Below are positions 23,228 through 31,023 of a DNA stretch of 37,942 bases, one piece after another. Positions within the stretch are counted from its first letter, which is position 1. Every line of letters starts with the position of its first letter. A model generated the notes under the pieces. It did no database searches. It was given only the letters and a program-made list of their open reading frames with translations, and was not told the origin of the DNA. The stretch is taken from positions 1 to 37,942 of the IMG/VR virus record IMGVR_UViG_3300025137_000106, one strand, 5' to 3'. The position numbers and the translations under genes are program-made. This DNA comes from a virus.

Positions 23228-24661
23228 ATGAAGTTATCATTAATAAATTTAGTTCCTTTAGAAGAAATGGACATGAATGATCCAGTTATGATGAGAGCAA
23301 GAGCATCTCAAATGAAAGCGGATAAAGAAGCTAAAAGAAAAGCAAACAGAATAGATGGTAATGAAGCCATGTATCTTAGAGGTGAAATAGCTGATTTAAA
23401 AGATGAAATTAAACAAATATACATTGATATGGAACAAGAAGCTGAGCCAGAGGGCGGTCCCATAGCTGATATGTATGGTGATTTACTTAACAAAGCAGAA
23501 GCCAAATTAGCTGACATGCAAAGTAAATTAGATGATTATGATATGAATGAATACTCTTCTGAAGGCGAAGGAGGTGATGAAGATGAAATAGAAATTGAGC
23601 GTGATGGAAACATTATTTCAGTTAAAATTTCCGTAGGAGATGAAGTTAGATACAAAGGTCATAAAGGAAAAGTATTAAAAACTGAGTATGATGGTGTTAG
23701 AGTTAATTTCCCAACAATTGGTAAAAGTGGAATGACTATGCATTTCTACTACGAGGATTTATACTCAAAAGAAGGATACTATCAAGCAGTTGATGAATCA
23801 TTAAATGAAGAAATGGGTGAATGGCCTAAAGAACTTACATCTAGACACAGTAATGGATATAGATTTGAATTAGAAAAAATAACCCCAACTTACCAAGACA
23901 AACCCGGAAGAGCTAAATATAGAGTAATTGACATTGAAACTGGAGAACTTAAAGGTACACCTGTATTTGGAAAAATAAAACATCTTATGGCTTATGCTGG
24001 TGATTTAATTAAACCTCAAGGTGGTACTCAATCATCAAATTTTGGAGAATCACTAGAAAAAATGATGAATGAATCAGAAGACAAATGGAATGCTATAGAC
24101 GTAAGTAGAAAAGCAGAAAAAGAAATTGGAAATAAAGAATGGAATGAGCGTACTACTAAGAAATTAGATATGTTAATAGCTCTTAATAAAGCGGGTAAAT
24201 TTAAAAAAGATTTTGATGAAGAAAGATTACAAGGTTGGGTTGATCAAAATTATTCTTGGGAAAAATTATCACGACAGTTTAAAGTAAATGAAGGTTCTTG
24301 TGGGTATGGTCCTAACGGAAAACCAGGTAACACACCAGGTGGAACTAGAGGTATGTCCGCAGATGATCGTACAAGAGGTATGTTTAGAAAATTAATTCAA
24401 AAAGAAATAGCAAAATTAAGTGAAAATGATAATTTTGATTATAGACTAAAATCAATGATGGGTAATGATGCTTTTAATAAAGCAACTAACCCTAAATTAG
24501 CTAAATTAATTAACACAGCTATTATGTCTATTGACCCTAACATGTCATACAGAGAATTTGCTAAAGGGGTAGCACAAGTATTAATAGATGATTATGGTGT
24601 TCAAAACTATGAACCATTTATAAAAGAACTAAAAAACGCTTTAGATTCAACTTTAGGATAA
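23228..24661 (+). CDS. Large hydrophilic protein with KOW/SH3-like segment, unknown function
   Basis: 477 aa, starting 2 nt after the previous stop. Residues 25-105 are a charged, coiled-coil-like stretch (KADKEAKRKANR, LRGEIADLKDEIKQIY, KAEAKLADMQSKLDDY). Near 132-175, ISVGDEVRYKGHKGKVLKTEYDGVRVNF matches a KOW/SH3-type barrel. Around 355-375 is an SCGYGPNGKPGNTPGG Gly-rich loop, followed by a RGMFRKLIQKEIAKLSEND helix like those of nearby proteins. The rest is helical. It looks like a modular adaptor or structural protein. The stop overlaps the next ATG as TAATG. Confidence 0.65.
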   Translation: MKLSLINLVPLEEMDMNDPVMMRARASQMKADKEAKRKANRIDGNEAMYLRGEIADLKDEIKQIYIDMEQEAEPEGGPIADMYGDLLNKAEAKLADMQSKLDDYDMNEYSSEGEGGDEDEIEIERDGNIISVKISVGDEVRYKGHKGKVLKTEYDGVRVNFPTIGKSGMTMHFYYEDLYSKEGYYQAVDESLNEEMGEWPKELTSRHSNGYRFELEKITPTYQDKPGRAKYRVIDIETGELKGTPVFGKIKHLMAYAGDLIKPQGGTQSSNFGESLEKMMNESEDKWNAIDVSRKAEKEIGNKEWNERTTKKLDMLIALNKAGKFKKDFDEERLQGWVDQNYSWEKLSRQFKVNEGSCGYGPNGKPGNTPGGTRGMSADDRTRGMFRKLIQKEIAKLSENDNFDYRLKSMMGNDAFNKATNPKLAKLINTAIMSIDPNMSYREFAKGVAQVLIDDYGVQNYEPFIKELKNALDSTLG

Positions 24662-25104
24662 TGACAAAACTAAAAAGTCTTTTAGAGGTAGAATATGGTG
24701 TACATGATTATCTAACACAATTTAAGGATGCAATCCAAAATAATTTTGGACACCAACAATATAGAGATCTTCAAACATTACTTTCTCAAAATAAAGATAA
24801 AGAAGTAGAAGAATGGTTAAACACAAATGGATACTCTAAAGATAAAAAAATTAGAGAGTATGTTAGAGAAAATCTACGTAACTGGTTTAAAAAAGAAAAA
24901 TGGAAGCGTATAGACACACAAGGAAACATTAAAGGTGATTGTGGTACAATGCCCAAAGGTAAAAAGACACAACGATGTTTACCTGCAGCTAAAGCTAAAT
25001 CACTTACAAAGAAACAACGAGCAGCTACATCAAGGAAAAAGACTAAAAGTAATAAACAATTTGTTTCAAACACAAAAGCAGCAAAAGTAAAATTAAAGAA
25101 ATAA
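24661..25104 (+). CDS. Basic protein with Cys-containing tail, probably nucleic-acid-binding
   Basis: 147 aa. The N-terminal half is helical (LEVEYGVHDYLTQFKDAIQ). The C-terminal 55 residues are very basic with a patterned core: GDCGTMPKGKKTQRCLPAAKAKSLTK, then KQRAATSRKKTKSNK. The two Cys lie 11 residues apart and could form a disulfide or bind metal. Tails like this occur in proteins of marine T4-like phages, but I cannot name the family with confidence. It overlaps both neighbours by one base (TAATG). Binding to DNA in the capsid is one possibility. Confidence 0.6.
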   Translation: MTKLKSLLEVEYGVHDYLTQFKDAIQNNFGHQQYRDLQTLLSQNKDKEVEEWLNTNGYSKDKKIREYVRENLRNWFKKEKWKRIDTQGNIKGDCGTMPKGKKTQRCLPAAKAKSLTKKQRAATSRKKTKSNKQFVSNTKAAKVKLKK

Positions 25105-25715
25105 TGGAAAGAGAAGATCATTTATTTGAAGAACTTTGTAAAAAAGGCAAAGCATACCGTGCTAAACGTATGGCGGCGGGTGAAAAATCATCAGCTTACT
25201 TGTCGGGTAGAGCAGTTAAAGTGTGTAAAGGTCAAATGCAAGGTGAAGGTGAAGAAATAGACGAAGTAGAATCAGAAGACGACACAGAATTTACAGTAAG
25301 TTTAAAACATTTACTTAAAAAACATGTTACTAAAGGTGGTAAGGTAGATGAAGTATATGAAGAAATAGATGCATTACATGAAAATGAAGAATACTGTCCT
25401 AAATGTGCTGCTAAAATAGAAGAAATTATTAAAGAAGAAGTTGAAAAAATAGCTAAAGAAGCAAAAACAAAACCTGCTAAAGGTAAACGTTTTGCTAAAA
25501 AAGTAAAAAACCCAAAGACAGGTAGAACTAGAACTGTGTCTTATGGTCAAGCAGGTAAAGCTAAAAAAGGAGGCGATCGTATAAGACCAGGAACAGCTAA
25601 AGGCAATGCATATTGTGCTCGTTCAGCTAAGATTAAAAAATGTAAAAACCCACCTTGTGCAAACACATTATCTAGAAAAAAATGGAAATGTCAAGGTAGT
25701 AGATCAGTAAAATAA
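25104..25715 (+). CDS. Basic Cys-rich protein, possible DNA-binding or internal virion protein
   Basis: 203 aa. The middle has an acidic stretch (EGEEIDEVESEDDTEF) and CPKCAAKIEEII (about 98-109, a CxxC). The last 70 residues are strongly basic: KRFAKKVKNPKTGRTRTVSYG, then RIRPGTAKGNAYCARSAKIKK, with CKNPPC and a final KWKCQGSRSVK. Several Cys in a Lys/Arg background suggest a zinc-binding or disulfide-stabilised nucleic-acid-binding tail. It is coupled by a one-base overlap to the preceding gene, which ends in a similar tail. No enzymatic motif is seen. Confidence 0.6.
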   Translation: MEREDHLFEELCKKGKAYRAKRMAAGEKSSAYLSGRAVKVCKGQMQGEGEEIDEVESEDDTEFTVSLKHLLKKHVTKGGKVDEVYEEIDALHENEEYCPKCAAKIEEIIKEEVEKIAKEAKTKPAKGKRFAKKVKNPKTGRTRTVSYGQAGKAKKGGDRIRPGTAKGNAYCARSAKIKKCKNPPCANTLSRKKWKCQGSRSVK

Positions 25716-25720
25716 ATAAA

Positions 25721-25999
25721 ATGAAACGACTAAATCTTATATTAATGTTATGTGGATTATCTTTATGTATAAATTCATGTAAACAAACTAAAAATGCAAC
25801 TTCAACAATTAATCACAACTTTGAAACAACTAAACATACTCCTGAACTTTTAGATTATTTTGCAAATTCTAGAATTACTAAATATTCTTATTATATAGAA
25901 GAAGGTGACACGTGCCAAATGGCTTTAAGAGTAAACACTGTACATATTTCATATGCACAAGGTAAAAATGGCATAGTAGTTAATGTTATTGTAAAATAG
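25721..25999 (+). CDS. Small lipoprotein
   Basis: 92 aa. The N-terminus is a lipoprotein signal: KR, a hydrophobic core (LILMLCGLSLC), then INSC with the lipidated Cys at position 20, followed by KQTKN. The mature part has a mixed strand pattern (NSRITKYSYYIEEGD). It would be anchored in the host membrane. A phage lipoprotein in the envelope could act in superinfection exclusion or receptor blocking; that is inference. It sits 5 nt after the previous gene and 6 nt before the next. Confidence 0.7.
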   Translation: MKRLNLILMLCGLSLCINSCKQTKNATSTINHNFETTKHTPELLDYFANSRITKYSYYIEEGDTCQMALRVNTVHISYAQGKNGIVVNVIVK

Positions 26000-26005
26000 A
26001 AACTT

Positions 26006-26503
26006 ATGAAAAAAGCAGAATTAAGACAAATTATTAGAGAAGCATTAGAGGATAAAGTCAAAGAATGTCCTGCTCCCACACAAAATGTAGGTTTAAATAC
26101 TGCTAACCGTGACAGAGCAATACAAGCTGATTTTATTAAATATGGTCCTCTAAATGTAGAAGAACCAGGTGATTATTGGATGCAAATAGCTAAAAAATGG
26201 GACACATCAGTTGAAGCTGCTAAAAAATCTAGATGTGGTAATTGTGTAGCATTTGACGTTTCTCCGAGAATGGTAGAAAAATGTATACCTGCTATTGCTT
26301 CAGAGCCTGTAGAAGATAAAGATGGTGTTTTAGGATATTGTTGGATGCATCATTTTAAATGTCATTCAGCTAGAAGTTGTAATACTTGGGCAGCAGGTGG
26401 GCCCATAAATAAAGATGAGGTTTCATATGATTGGCAAAAACGTAATTTAAAAGTAGCTTTAGATACAGAACCAATTGATCCTGAAATGTATAAAGACATA
26501 TAA
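26006..26503 (+). CDS. Cys/His-rich protein with probable metal-binding site
   Basis: 165 aa. It opens with MKKAELRQIIREALEDKVKE, an amphipathic helix of the 'IIREAL' kind. The core holds RCGNCVAFD (C77, C80), EKCIP, LGYCWMHHFKCHSARSCNTWAAGGP (about 111-135). Cysteines and histidines in this order (CxxC, C, CxxHH..C, C-x-W..GGP) suggest a metal or iron-sulfur site and recall, without proving, HiPIP-like ferredoxins. Its C-terminus (NLKVALDTEPIDPEMYKDI) is acidic. It is the last gene before the strong promoter at 26534 and may belong to the transcript that runs from 22698. Confidence 0.6.
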   Translation: MKKAELRQIIREALEDKVKECPAPTQNVGLNTANRDRAIQADFIKYGPLNVEEPGDYWMQIAKKWDTSVEAAKKSRCGNCVAFDVSPRMVEKCIPAIASEPVEDKDGVLGYCWMHHFKCHSARSCNTWAAGGPINKDEVSYDWQKRNLKVALDTEPIDPEMYKDI

Positions 26504-26533
26504 AATAAAAATTAAAGACTTCTACAAACAAAC

Positions 26534-26564
26534 TTGGAGAAGCAACATTTTCTTCGTATCTTGA
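26534..26564 (+). promoter_or_regulatory. Bacteroidota-type promoter for the DNA-metabolism genes
   Basis: TTG at 26534-26536, 20 nt, then TATCTTGA at 26557-26564, followed by CGTATAATA. The sequence around it, CTTGGAGAAGC, matches the promoters at 36890 and 37668. The ATG of the ligase gene is 22 nt downstream. It should drive the long train of genes from 26586 to about 33900. Confidence 0.8.
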
Positions 26565-26585
26565 CGTATAATATAAAATACGAAT

Positions 26586-27872
26586 ATGCAAGAACTAAAG
26601 GAATTTGTTGAACAAATGAGAGCTACATCCAGTAGCTTAGATAAAGTAGAAATACTAAAAAAACAATCAGACTTTATACAAAAGGTACTTGAGTACACTT
26701 ACAACCCTTACAAACAATATTATGTTACTAGTAAGGCATGTAAGAAAAATAACGACTTACTTGGTCATTCTAACACTTATGGTAGTATATTTACATTATT
26801 AGATGATTTAACTAATAGAGTTACTACAGGACATAATTCAATTGCTAACATTAATAGATTTATTTTAGAAAATAAACAATACGAAAATTTAATTTATAAC
26901 ATAATTGATAAAGATCTTAAAACTAGAACAGGTGCTAAAGTAATTAACAAAGCATTTCCTAATTTAATTCCAACATTCAACGTTGCATTAGCACAAAGTT
27001 ATGAAGGCAAATGTGATTGGAATAACACATGGTATGCTAGTAGAAAATTAGATGGTGTACGTTGTTTAGCAGTTGTAGACGTTGAAGGTAAATGTACATT
27101 GTATAGTAGAATGGGTAAAGAATTTACCACATTAAATAAAATTAAATATGCTATTGAAGCAACAGGCATTATTAACACTGTATTTGATGGTGAAATTTGT
27201 ATTATAGATAAAGATGGTAATGAAGATTTTCAATCAGTAATGAAAGAACTTAGACGTAAAGACCATCAAATTGAAAACCCTACATTTATGTTGTTTGATA
27301 TGATTCACAAAACTGACTTTGAAAACAATAAGTCAACAGAAATACTATCAGACAGATTACACACATTAAGATCATGGTTAGGACCTAGACATGCTATGGC
27401 TAGCCAGATGGCTAAAGACACGTTACGTTATTTAGATCAAGCAGTTGTTTCAGATGGTAGACATTTTGACATATGGAATCAAATGGCAACTGACAACAAT
27501 TGGGAAGGATTTATGTTACGTAAGGATGTAGGTTATGAAGGTAAACGTAGTAAAAATCTACTTAAAGTAAAATCATTTTATGATGCCGAATATGAAGTGT
27601 TAGGTTGGGACATTGATAATCATGAAGTAGTTAGAGATGGTAAGTCAGAATCAATGACTATGTTGGCACAAGTATGGATTGAACATAAAGGTTATATAGT
27701 AAAAGTTGGTAGTGGATTTAGCCAAGAACAACGTTTAGAATATATGGATGGATCAATTGTAGGTAAAACAATTACTGTACAATATTTTGAAGAAACTAAA
27801 AACGATAAAGGGGGAATATCATTAAGATTCCCTACAGTAAAACACATATACGAAAACAAAAGAGACTGTTAA
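26586..27872 (+). CDS. ATP-dependent DNA ligase
   Basis: 428 aa. Motif I is ASRKLDGVR (about 151-159) with the adenylated Lys at 154. VFDGEICI (199-206) and FMLFDMI (234-240) are motifs III/IIIa, EGFMLRK (307-313) is motif IV and LLKVKSF (325-331) is motif V. An OB domain follows (HKGYIVKVGSGFS). The size and the N-terminal helical part fit T4-like viral ligases. It seals nicks during phage replication, recombination and repair. It is the first gene after a strong promoter. It directly abuts a 36-codon gene and is encoded near UvdE, which creates the nicks it could close. Confidence 0.95.
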   Translation: MQELKEFVEQMRATSSSLDKVEILKKQSDFIQKVLEYTYNPYKQYYVTSKACKKNNDLLGHSNTYGSIFTLLDDLTNRVTTGHNSIANINRFILENKQYENLIYNIIDKDLKTRTGAKVINKAFPNLIPTFNVALAQSYEGKCDWNNTWYASRKLDGVRCLAVVDVEGKCTLYSRMGKEFTTLNKIKYAIEATGIINTVFDGEICIIDKDGNEDFQSVMKELRRKDHQIENPTFMLFDMIHKTDFENNKSTEILSDRLHTLRSWLGPRHAMASQMAKDTLRYLDQAVVSDGRHFDIWNQMATDNNWEGFMLRKDVGYEGKRSKNLLKVKSFYDAEYEVLGWDIDNHEVVRDGKSESMTMLAQVWIEHKGYIVKVGSGFSQEQRLEYMDGSIVGKTITVQYFEETKNDKGGISLRFPTVKHIYENKRDC

Positions 27873-27983
27873 ATGAGGAGATTAATTTATGACATGTATT
27901 ATGCTGATGAAATATCAGTAGAAATAGCAGAAAGGCTATTAGCACAATTAGAAAAAAGTAGAAGTAAAGCAAGAAGATACTAA
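27873..27983 (+). CDS. Very small basic protein, 36 aa
   Basis: ATG at 27873 follows the ligase stop directly and the TAA at 27981-27983 overlaps the next ATG. The product MRRLIYDMYYADEISVEIAE is followed by a helical, Lys/Arg-rich end (EKSRSKARRY). Tight joining on both sides suggests a real gene or a translational coupler; no family is known. Confidence 0.5.
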   Translation: MRRLIYDMYYADEISVEIAERLLAQLEKSRSKARRY

Positions 27984-28480
27984 TGAGAATACCCCCAAAA
28001 CCAAAACGCGGAAAACGTTCACCCTATTATTGGTGGCGTAGATGGAAATCACATCAATATTTACCTGTTAAAAAGGGATTGTTAGCTAGAATACAAAATG
28101 GTGACTTTGAATATCCTGAATTGTTTAAATGGGCAGAGTACGAATTACATTATATGAAAGAAGAACATGATGCATATAAGTTAGAATATAAAGGTTGGGG
28201 CGACATTAAATTTACAGAACAATGGATAGACATTGAAAGACGTTATCGTAAACGTTATAGTAAATTATTTAATGATGCTCATGAAGTAGAACACAGACAC
28301 TTAACTAATTTAGTAGACGCATTAATAAAAGAATTTATTATTACTAGAGAAGAGGTAAAAACAATCATGGAAGAATTTGGAGAAACGACAGAGAGTTTGT
28401 ATATTCATGTAGGAAACAATTATGATTTTAAAAAACCAACCAAAGAGAAGGCAATACATTTATTAAAAACAAGAATATGA
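27983..28480 (+). CDS. Unknown basic helical protein
   Basis: 165 aa. It starts with a basic, aromatic segment (PKPKRGKRSPYYWWRRWKSHQYLP) that could bind nucleic acid. It continues as a helical protein with many charged residues (HYMKEEHDAYKLEYKG, EEVKTIMEEFGET). No catalytic motif is seen. It lies between the ligase and the UV-endonuclease genes and overlaps the latter by 4 nt, so a role in DNA repair or replication is plausible but unproven. Confidence 0.65.
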   Translation: MRIPPKPKRGKRSPYYWWRRWKSHQYLPVKKGLLARIQNGDFEYPELFKWAEYELHYMKEEHDAYKLEYKGWGDIKFTEQWIDIERRYRKRYSKLFNDAHEVEHRHLTNLVDALIKEFIITREEVKTIMEEFGETTESLYIHVGNNYDFKKPTKEKAIHLLKTRI

Positions 28481-29376
28481 AATTAGGTTATGCGTGCATT
28501 AACAGTACACTACAAGCAGCAGATGGTATTACTACCAATCGTGGTATGCGACAAAAAACATTCAACGAGAAAGGATTAGATTATGTGTCTGAATTAGCAT
28601 TACAAAATTGTAAAGATTTAGTTACTATAGTTAAATGGAATGAAACAATGGGCATTAAATTATTTAGAATGTCTAGTGATTTATTTCCTTGGATGACGTT
28701 TTATGATTTTACTGACTTACCTGATTATAATGAAATTGTGGAACATTTAGAATTAGTAGGACTACTAGCAAAAGAATATAATCAACGTTTAACGTTCCAC
28801 CCAAGTCATTTTAACGCTTTAGGTTCACCTAATCCTGTAGTTGTAGAAAAGGCCATTAAGGAGTTAGACAAACACAGTGACATAATGGATTTGATAGGTT
28901 TAAGCACTACAGTGTACAACAAAATTAACATTCATGTTGGTGGTGCTTATGGTGACAAGGAATCTACATTAAAACGATGGATTAACAGTTATTATTTGTT
29001 AAGTGACAATACACAAAAACGTTTAACTATAGAAAACGATGACAAAGCAAACATGTATTCAGTAAAAGAATTATATAAAGGTATATCTAAACAATGTGGT
29101 GTGCCTATTGTGTTTGATTATTATCATCACAAATTTTGTACAGGTGGTTTGTCTGAACAGGAAGCGTTAACATTAGCTGCTAAAACATGGCCAAAGGGTA
29201 TTATACAATGTTGTCATTACAGTGAAAGTAGACGTAAAGAACATTTAGACGAATCTATTAGAGCACAAGCACACAGCGATTTGATTTCTGGTATTATAGA
29301 ATCATATGGGTTAGACATTGATGTTGTAGTAGAAGCAAAACATAAAGAATTAGCAGTATTAAATTATAAAAAATAA
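28477..29376 (+). CDS. uvdE: UV damage endonuclease (UvdE/UVDE family)
   Basis: 299 aa, near the usual 290-320. It has the UVDE TIM-barrel blocks: MKLGYACINSTLQ at the start, NCKDLVTIVKWNE, FRMSSDLFPWMT, LTFHPSHFNALGSP, NKINIHVGGAYGDKESTLKRW, RLTIENDDKANMYSVKEL and VPIVFDYYHHKFC, which supply the His and Glu/Asp metal ligands. The enzyme cuts 5' to UV photoproducts, starting an alternative excision pathway. With the ligase encoded 600 bp upstream it forms an incision-and-sealing set. It would help a phage of sunlit surface water. Confidence 0.93.
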   Translation: MKLGYACINSTLQAADGITTNRGMRQKTFNEKGLDYVSELALQNCKDLVTIVKWNETMGIKLFRMSSDLFPWMTFYDFTDLPDYNEIVEHLELVGLLAKEYNQRLTFHPSHFNALGSPNPVVVEKAIKELDKHSDIMDLIGLSTTVYNKINIHVGGAYGDKESTLKRWINSYYLLSDNTQKRLTIENDDKANMYSVKELYKGISKQCGVPIVFDYYHHKFCTGGLSEQEALTLAAKTWPKGIIQCCHYSESRRKEHLDESIRAQAHSDLISGIIESYGLDIDVVVEAKHKELAVLNYKK

Positions 29377-29379
29377 GTT

Positions 29380-29712
29380 ATGAGTAAATTCAATAGTACA
29401 CACAATAAAGGTTTTCGAATGACATTTGAAAATGGATTTTCAATTTCAGTTCAGTGGGGTCCAGGAAATTACTGTGAGAAAAAAGATGCAGATTCTCATG
29501 CTCCTATGAAAGATAATTATTGGGAATCAATATCAGCTGAAATAGCTGTATTTAATAAAGAAGGAAATAGAGTTATACTTGCGAATAAGAGTGATGAAGT
29601 AGCAGGTTGGTTATCAACAGACACAGTGGCAAAGTGTATTACAATAATACAATCAGCTCATCCTGACAATGAAGAAGAAATATCAGAAAAACTAAAAACA
29701 CTAGGATTATGA
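29380..29712 (+). CDS. Unknown small phage protein
   Basis: 110 aa, 3 nt after uvdE. NKGFRMTFENGFSISVQWGPGNYC suggests a beta-rich fold, and the C-terminal half is helical (AKCITIIQSAHPDNEEEISEKLKTLGL). The Trp-Gly-Pro-Gly turn is a striking feature. It overlaps the next start by 4 nt. No function can be assigned; the position among DNA-repair genes suggests an early role. Confidence 0.6.
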   Translation: MSKFNSTHNKGFRMTFENGFSISVQWGPGNYCEKKDADSHAPMKDNYWESISAEIAVFNKEGNRVILANKSDEVAGWLSTDTVAKCITIIQSAHPDNEEEISEKLKTLGL

Positions 29713-29879
29713 TAGAATTTTTAAGACACGCAACAGGTTTATGTGGTGAACCACATCCAAGCCTATTAACATTGTTAATGGGAACACCAGCAGTAGGTTG
29801 GGTATTGTACAAAGTAAAACAAATAAAAAACAAAACAAATGAAAGAATACGTACAGATAATAAAAGGACATTACGATAA
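29709..29879 (+). CDS. Small membrane-associated protein, 56 aa
   Basis: ATGA overlap at 29709-29712 and a TAA at 29877-29879, giving 56 aa. Residues about 18-34 (SLLTLLMGTPAVGWVLY) are hydrophobic and the following KVKQIKNKTNERIRTDNKR is basic, suggesting a single membrane or membrane-surface helix with a cytoplasmic tail. The end overlaps the AAA+ ATPase gene by 41 nt in another frame, one of the longest overlaps here. Coding is supported by the junction and composition; function unknown. Confidence 0.5.
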   Translation: MIEFLRHATGLCGEPHPSLLTLLMGTPAVGWVLYKVKQIKNKTNERIRTDNKRTLR

Positions 29880-30993
29880 TAATGGGACAGTTAAAGCAAT
29901 TGATATACTCAATGACAAACCATTAACAGCGGATTATATGAAAACACGTCCTGACATTAAACAACGTGTTGAAAAGGCAATAAATACTAAAACTTACTTG
30001 GCTACCTACCAAAGGGGTACTAGGTTAGGTTTTAAATGGATTACTAACGAAGAAAAAGAACAATTTATGGGTAAAGAATCTCCAATAGAAGGATTAAAAG
30101 TAACAAAATTAGTAAGTGATTTTAAACACGCTGTACCTCCTAAGGACTTTTTTATTGACACATTAAAATGGAAGTTTCTAGTACGTAACATTGAAAAGGG
30201 TAAAAACATTATGATGACTGGCCCTTCAGGTTGTGGTAAAACAGATGCCACATTTAAAGCAGCAGAATATCTTGAACGTAAAGTACATTATTTTAATTTG
30301 GGTGCAACGCAGGATCCTAGATCTACTTTAGTTGGAAACACACATTATAACAAGGACACCGGCACATATTTTAGTGAGTCATTATTTGTTAACGCAATAC
30401 AACAAGAAAATTCCGTTATATTATTAGATGAATTGTCAAGAGCACACCCAGAAGCTTGGAATATTTTAATGACTGTGTTAGATCCAATACAACGTTACTT
30501 AAGATTAGATGAAAAAGACGATTCACCTACAATTAAAGTAGCGGATGGTGTTTCATTTATTGCAACTGCAAACATAGGAATGGAATACACTTCAACTAGG
30601 ATTATTGACAGAGCTATATTAGATAGGTTTTCATTAATTGAAATGACTGCTTTATCTGAAGATGATGAATACACTTTACTTAAAGGTAAATTTCCCACAA
30701 TTGATGAAAATCAATTATTATTATTGTGTAACATAGTAGGTGACATTAGAAAAGAAATCAACACTGACTCATCAAGAATATCAACAATGATTTCTACTAG
30801 AAACACAATTGAAATAGCAGAATTAATTGTAGATGGGTTTAGTATATTAGACGCAGCTGAATTATTAATTTACCCTCTATACCCTAATGATGGAAATGAC
30901 AGTGAAAGAGTATTTGTTAAACAGTTAATTCAAAAGTATGTTGGTAAAGAAACTAAAAAACAATTATTCGATTTAACAGATTTAGAAGATTAA
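29839..30993 (+). CDS. AAA+ ATPase, MoxR/CobS-like
   Basis: 384 aa. GPSGCGKT (128-135) is Walker A and SVILLDELSRAHPEAW (192-207) contains Walker B and the following sensor region. SFIATANIGMEY (239-250) is sensor 1 and the IIDRAILDRF (255-264) part supplies Arg-finger residues. The order matches MoxR/CobS-type ATPases. In phages, CobS-like ATPases are common next to DNA-metabolism genes. The N-terminal 100 residues are an extra domain of unknown role. Start placed at 29839, inside the upstream gene; the next Met is 33 residues in. Confidence 0.85.
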   Translation: MKEYVQIIKGHYDNNGTVKAIDILNDKPLTADYMKTRPDIKQRVEKAINTKTYLATYQRGTRLGFKWITNEEKEQFMGKESPIEGLKVTKLVSDFKHAVPPKDFFIDTLKWKFLVRNIEKGKNIMMTGPSGCGKTDATFKAAEYLERKVHYFNLGATQDPRSTLVGNTHYNKDTGTYFSESLFVNAIQQENSVILLDELSRAHPEAWNILMTVLDPIQRYLRLDEKDDSPTIKVADGVSFIATANIGMEYTSTRIIDRAILDRFSLIEMTALSEDDEYTLLKGKFPTIDENQLLLLCNIVGDIRKEINTDSSRISTMISTRNTIEIAELIVDGFSILDAAELLIYPLYPNDGNDSERVFVKQLIQKYVGKETKKQLFDLTDLED

Positions 30994-31023
30994 ATCGTAT
31001 TTATAAACAGAATAGATAGTACA

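Noticed and set aside
30991-31008. Promoter before the gene at 31024 (TCGTATTTATAAAC)
   Set aside because: It recalls the TTCGTATATT core, but there is no TTG at the required 20-nt distance.
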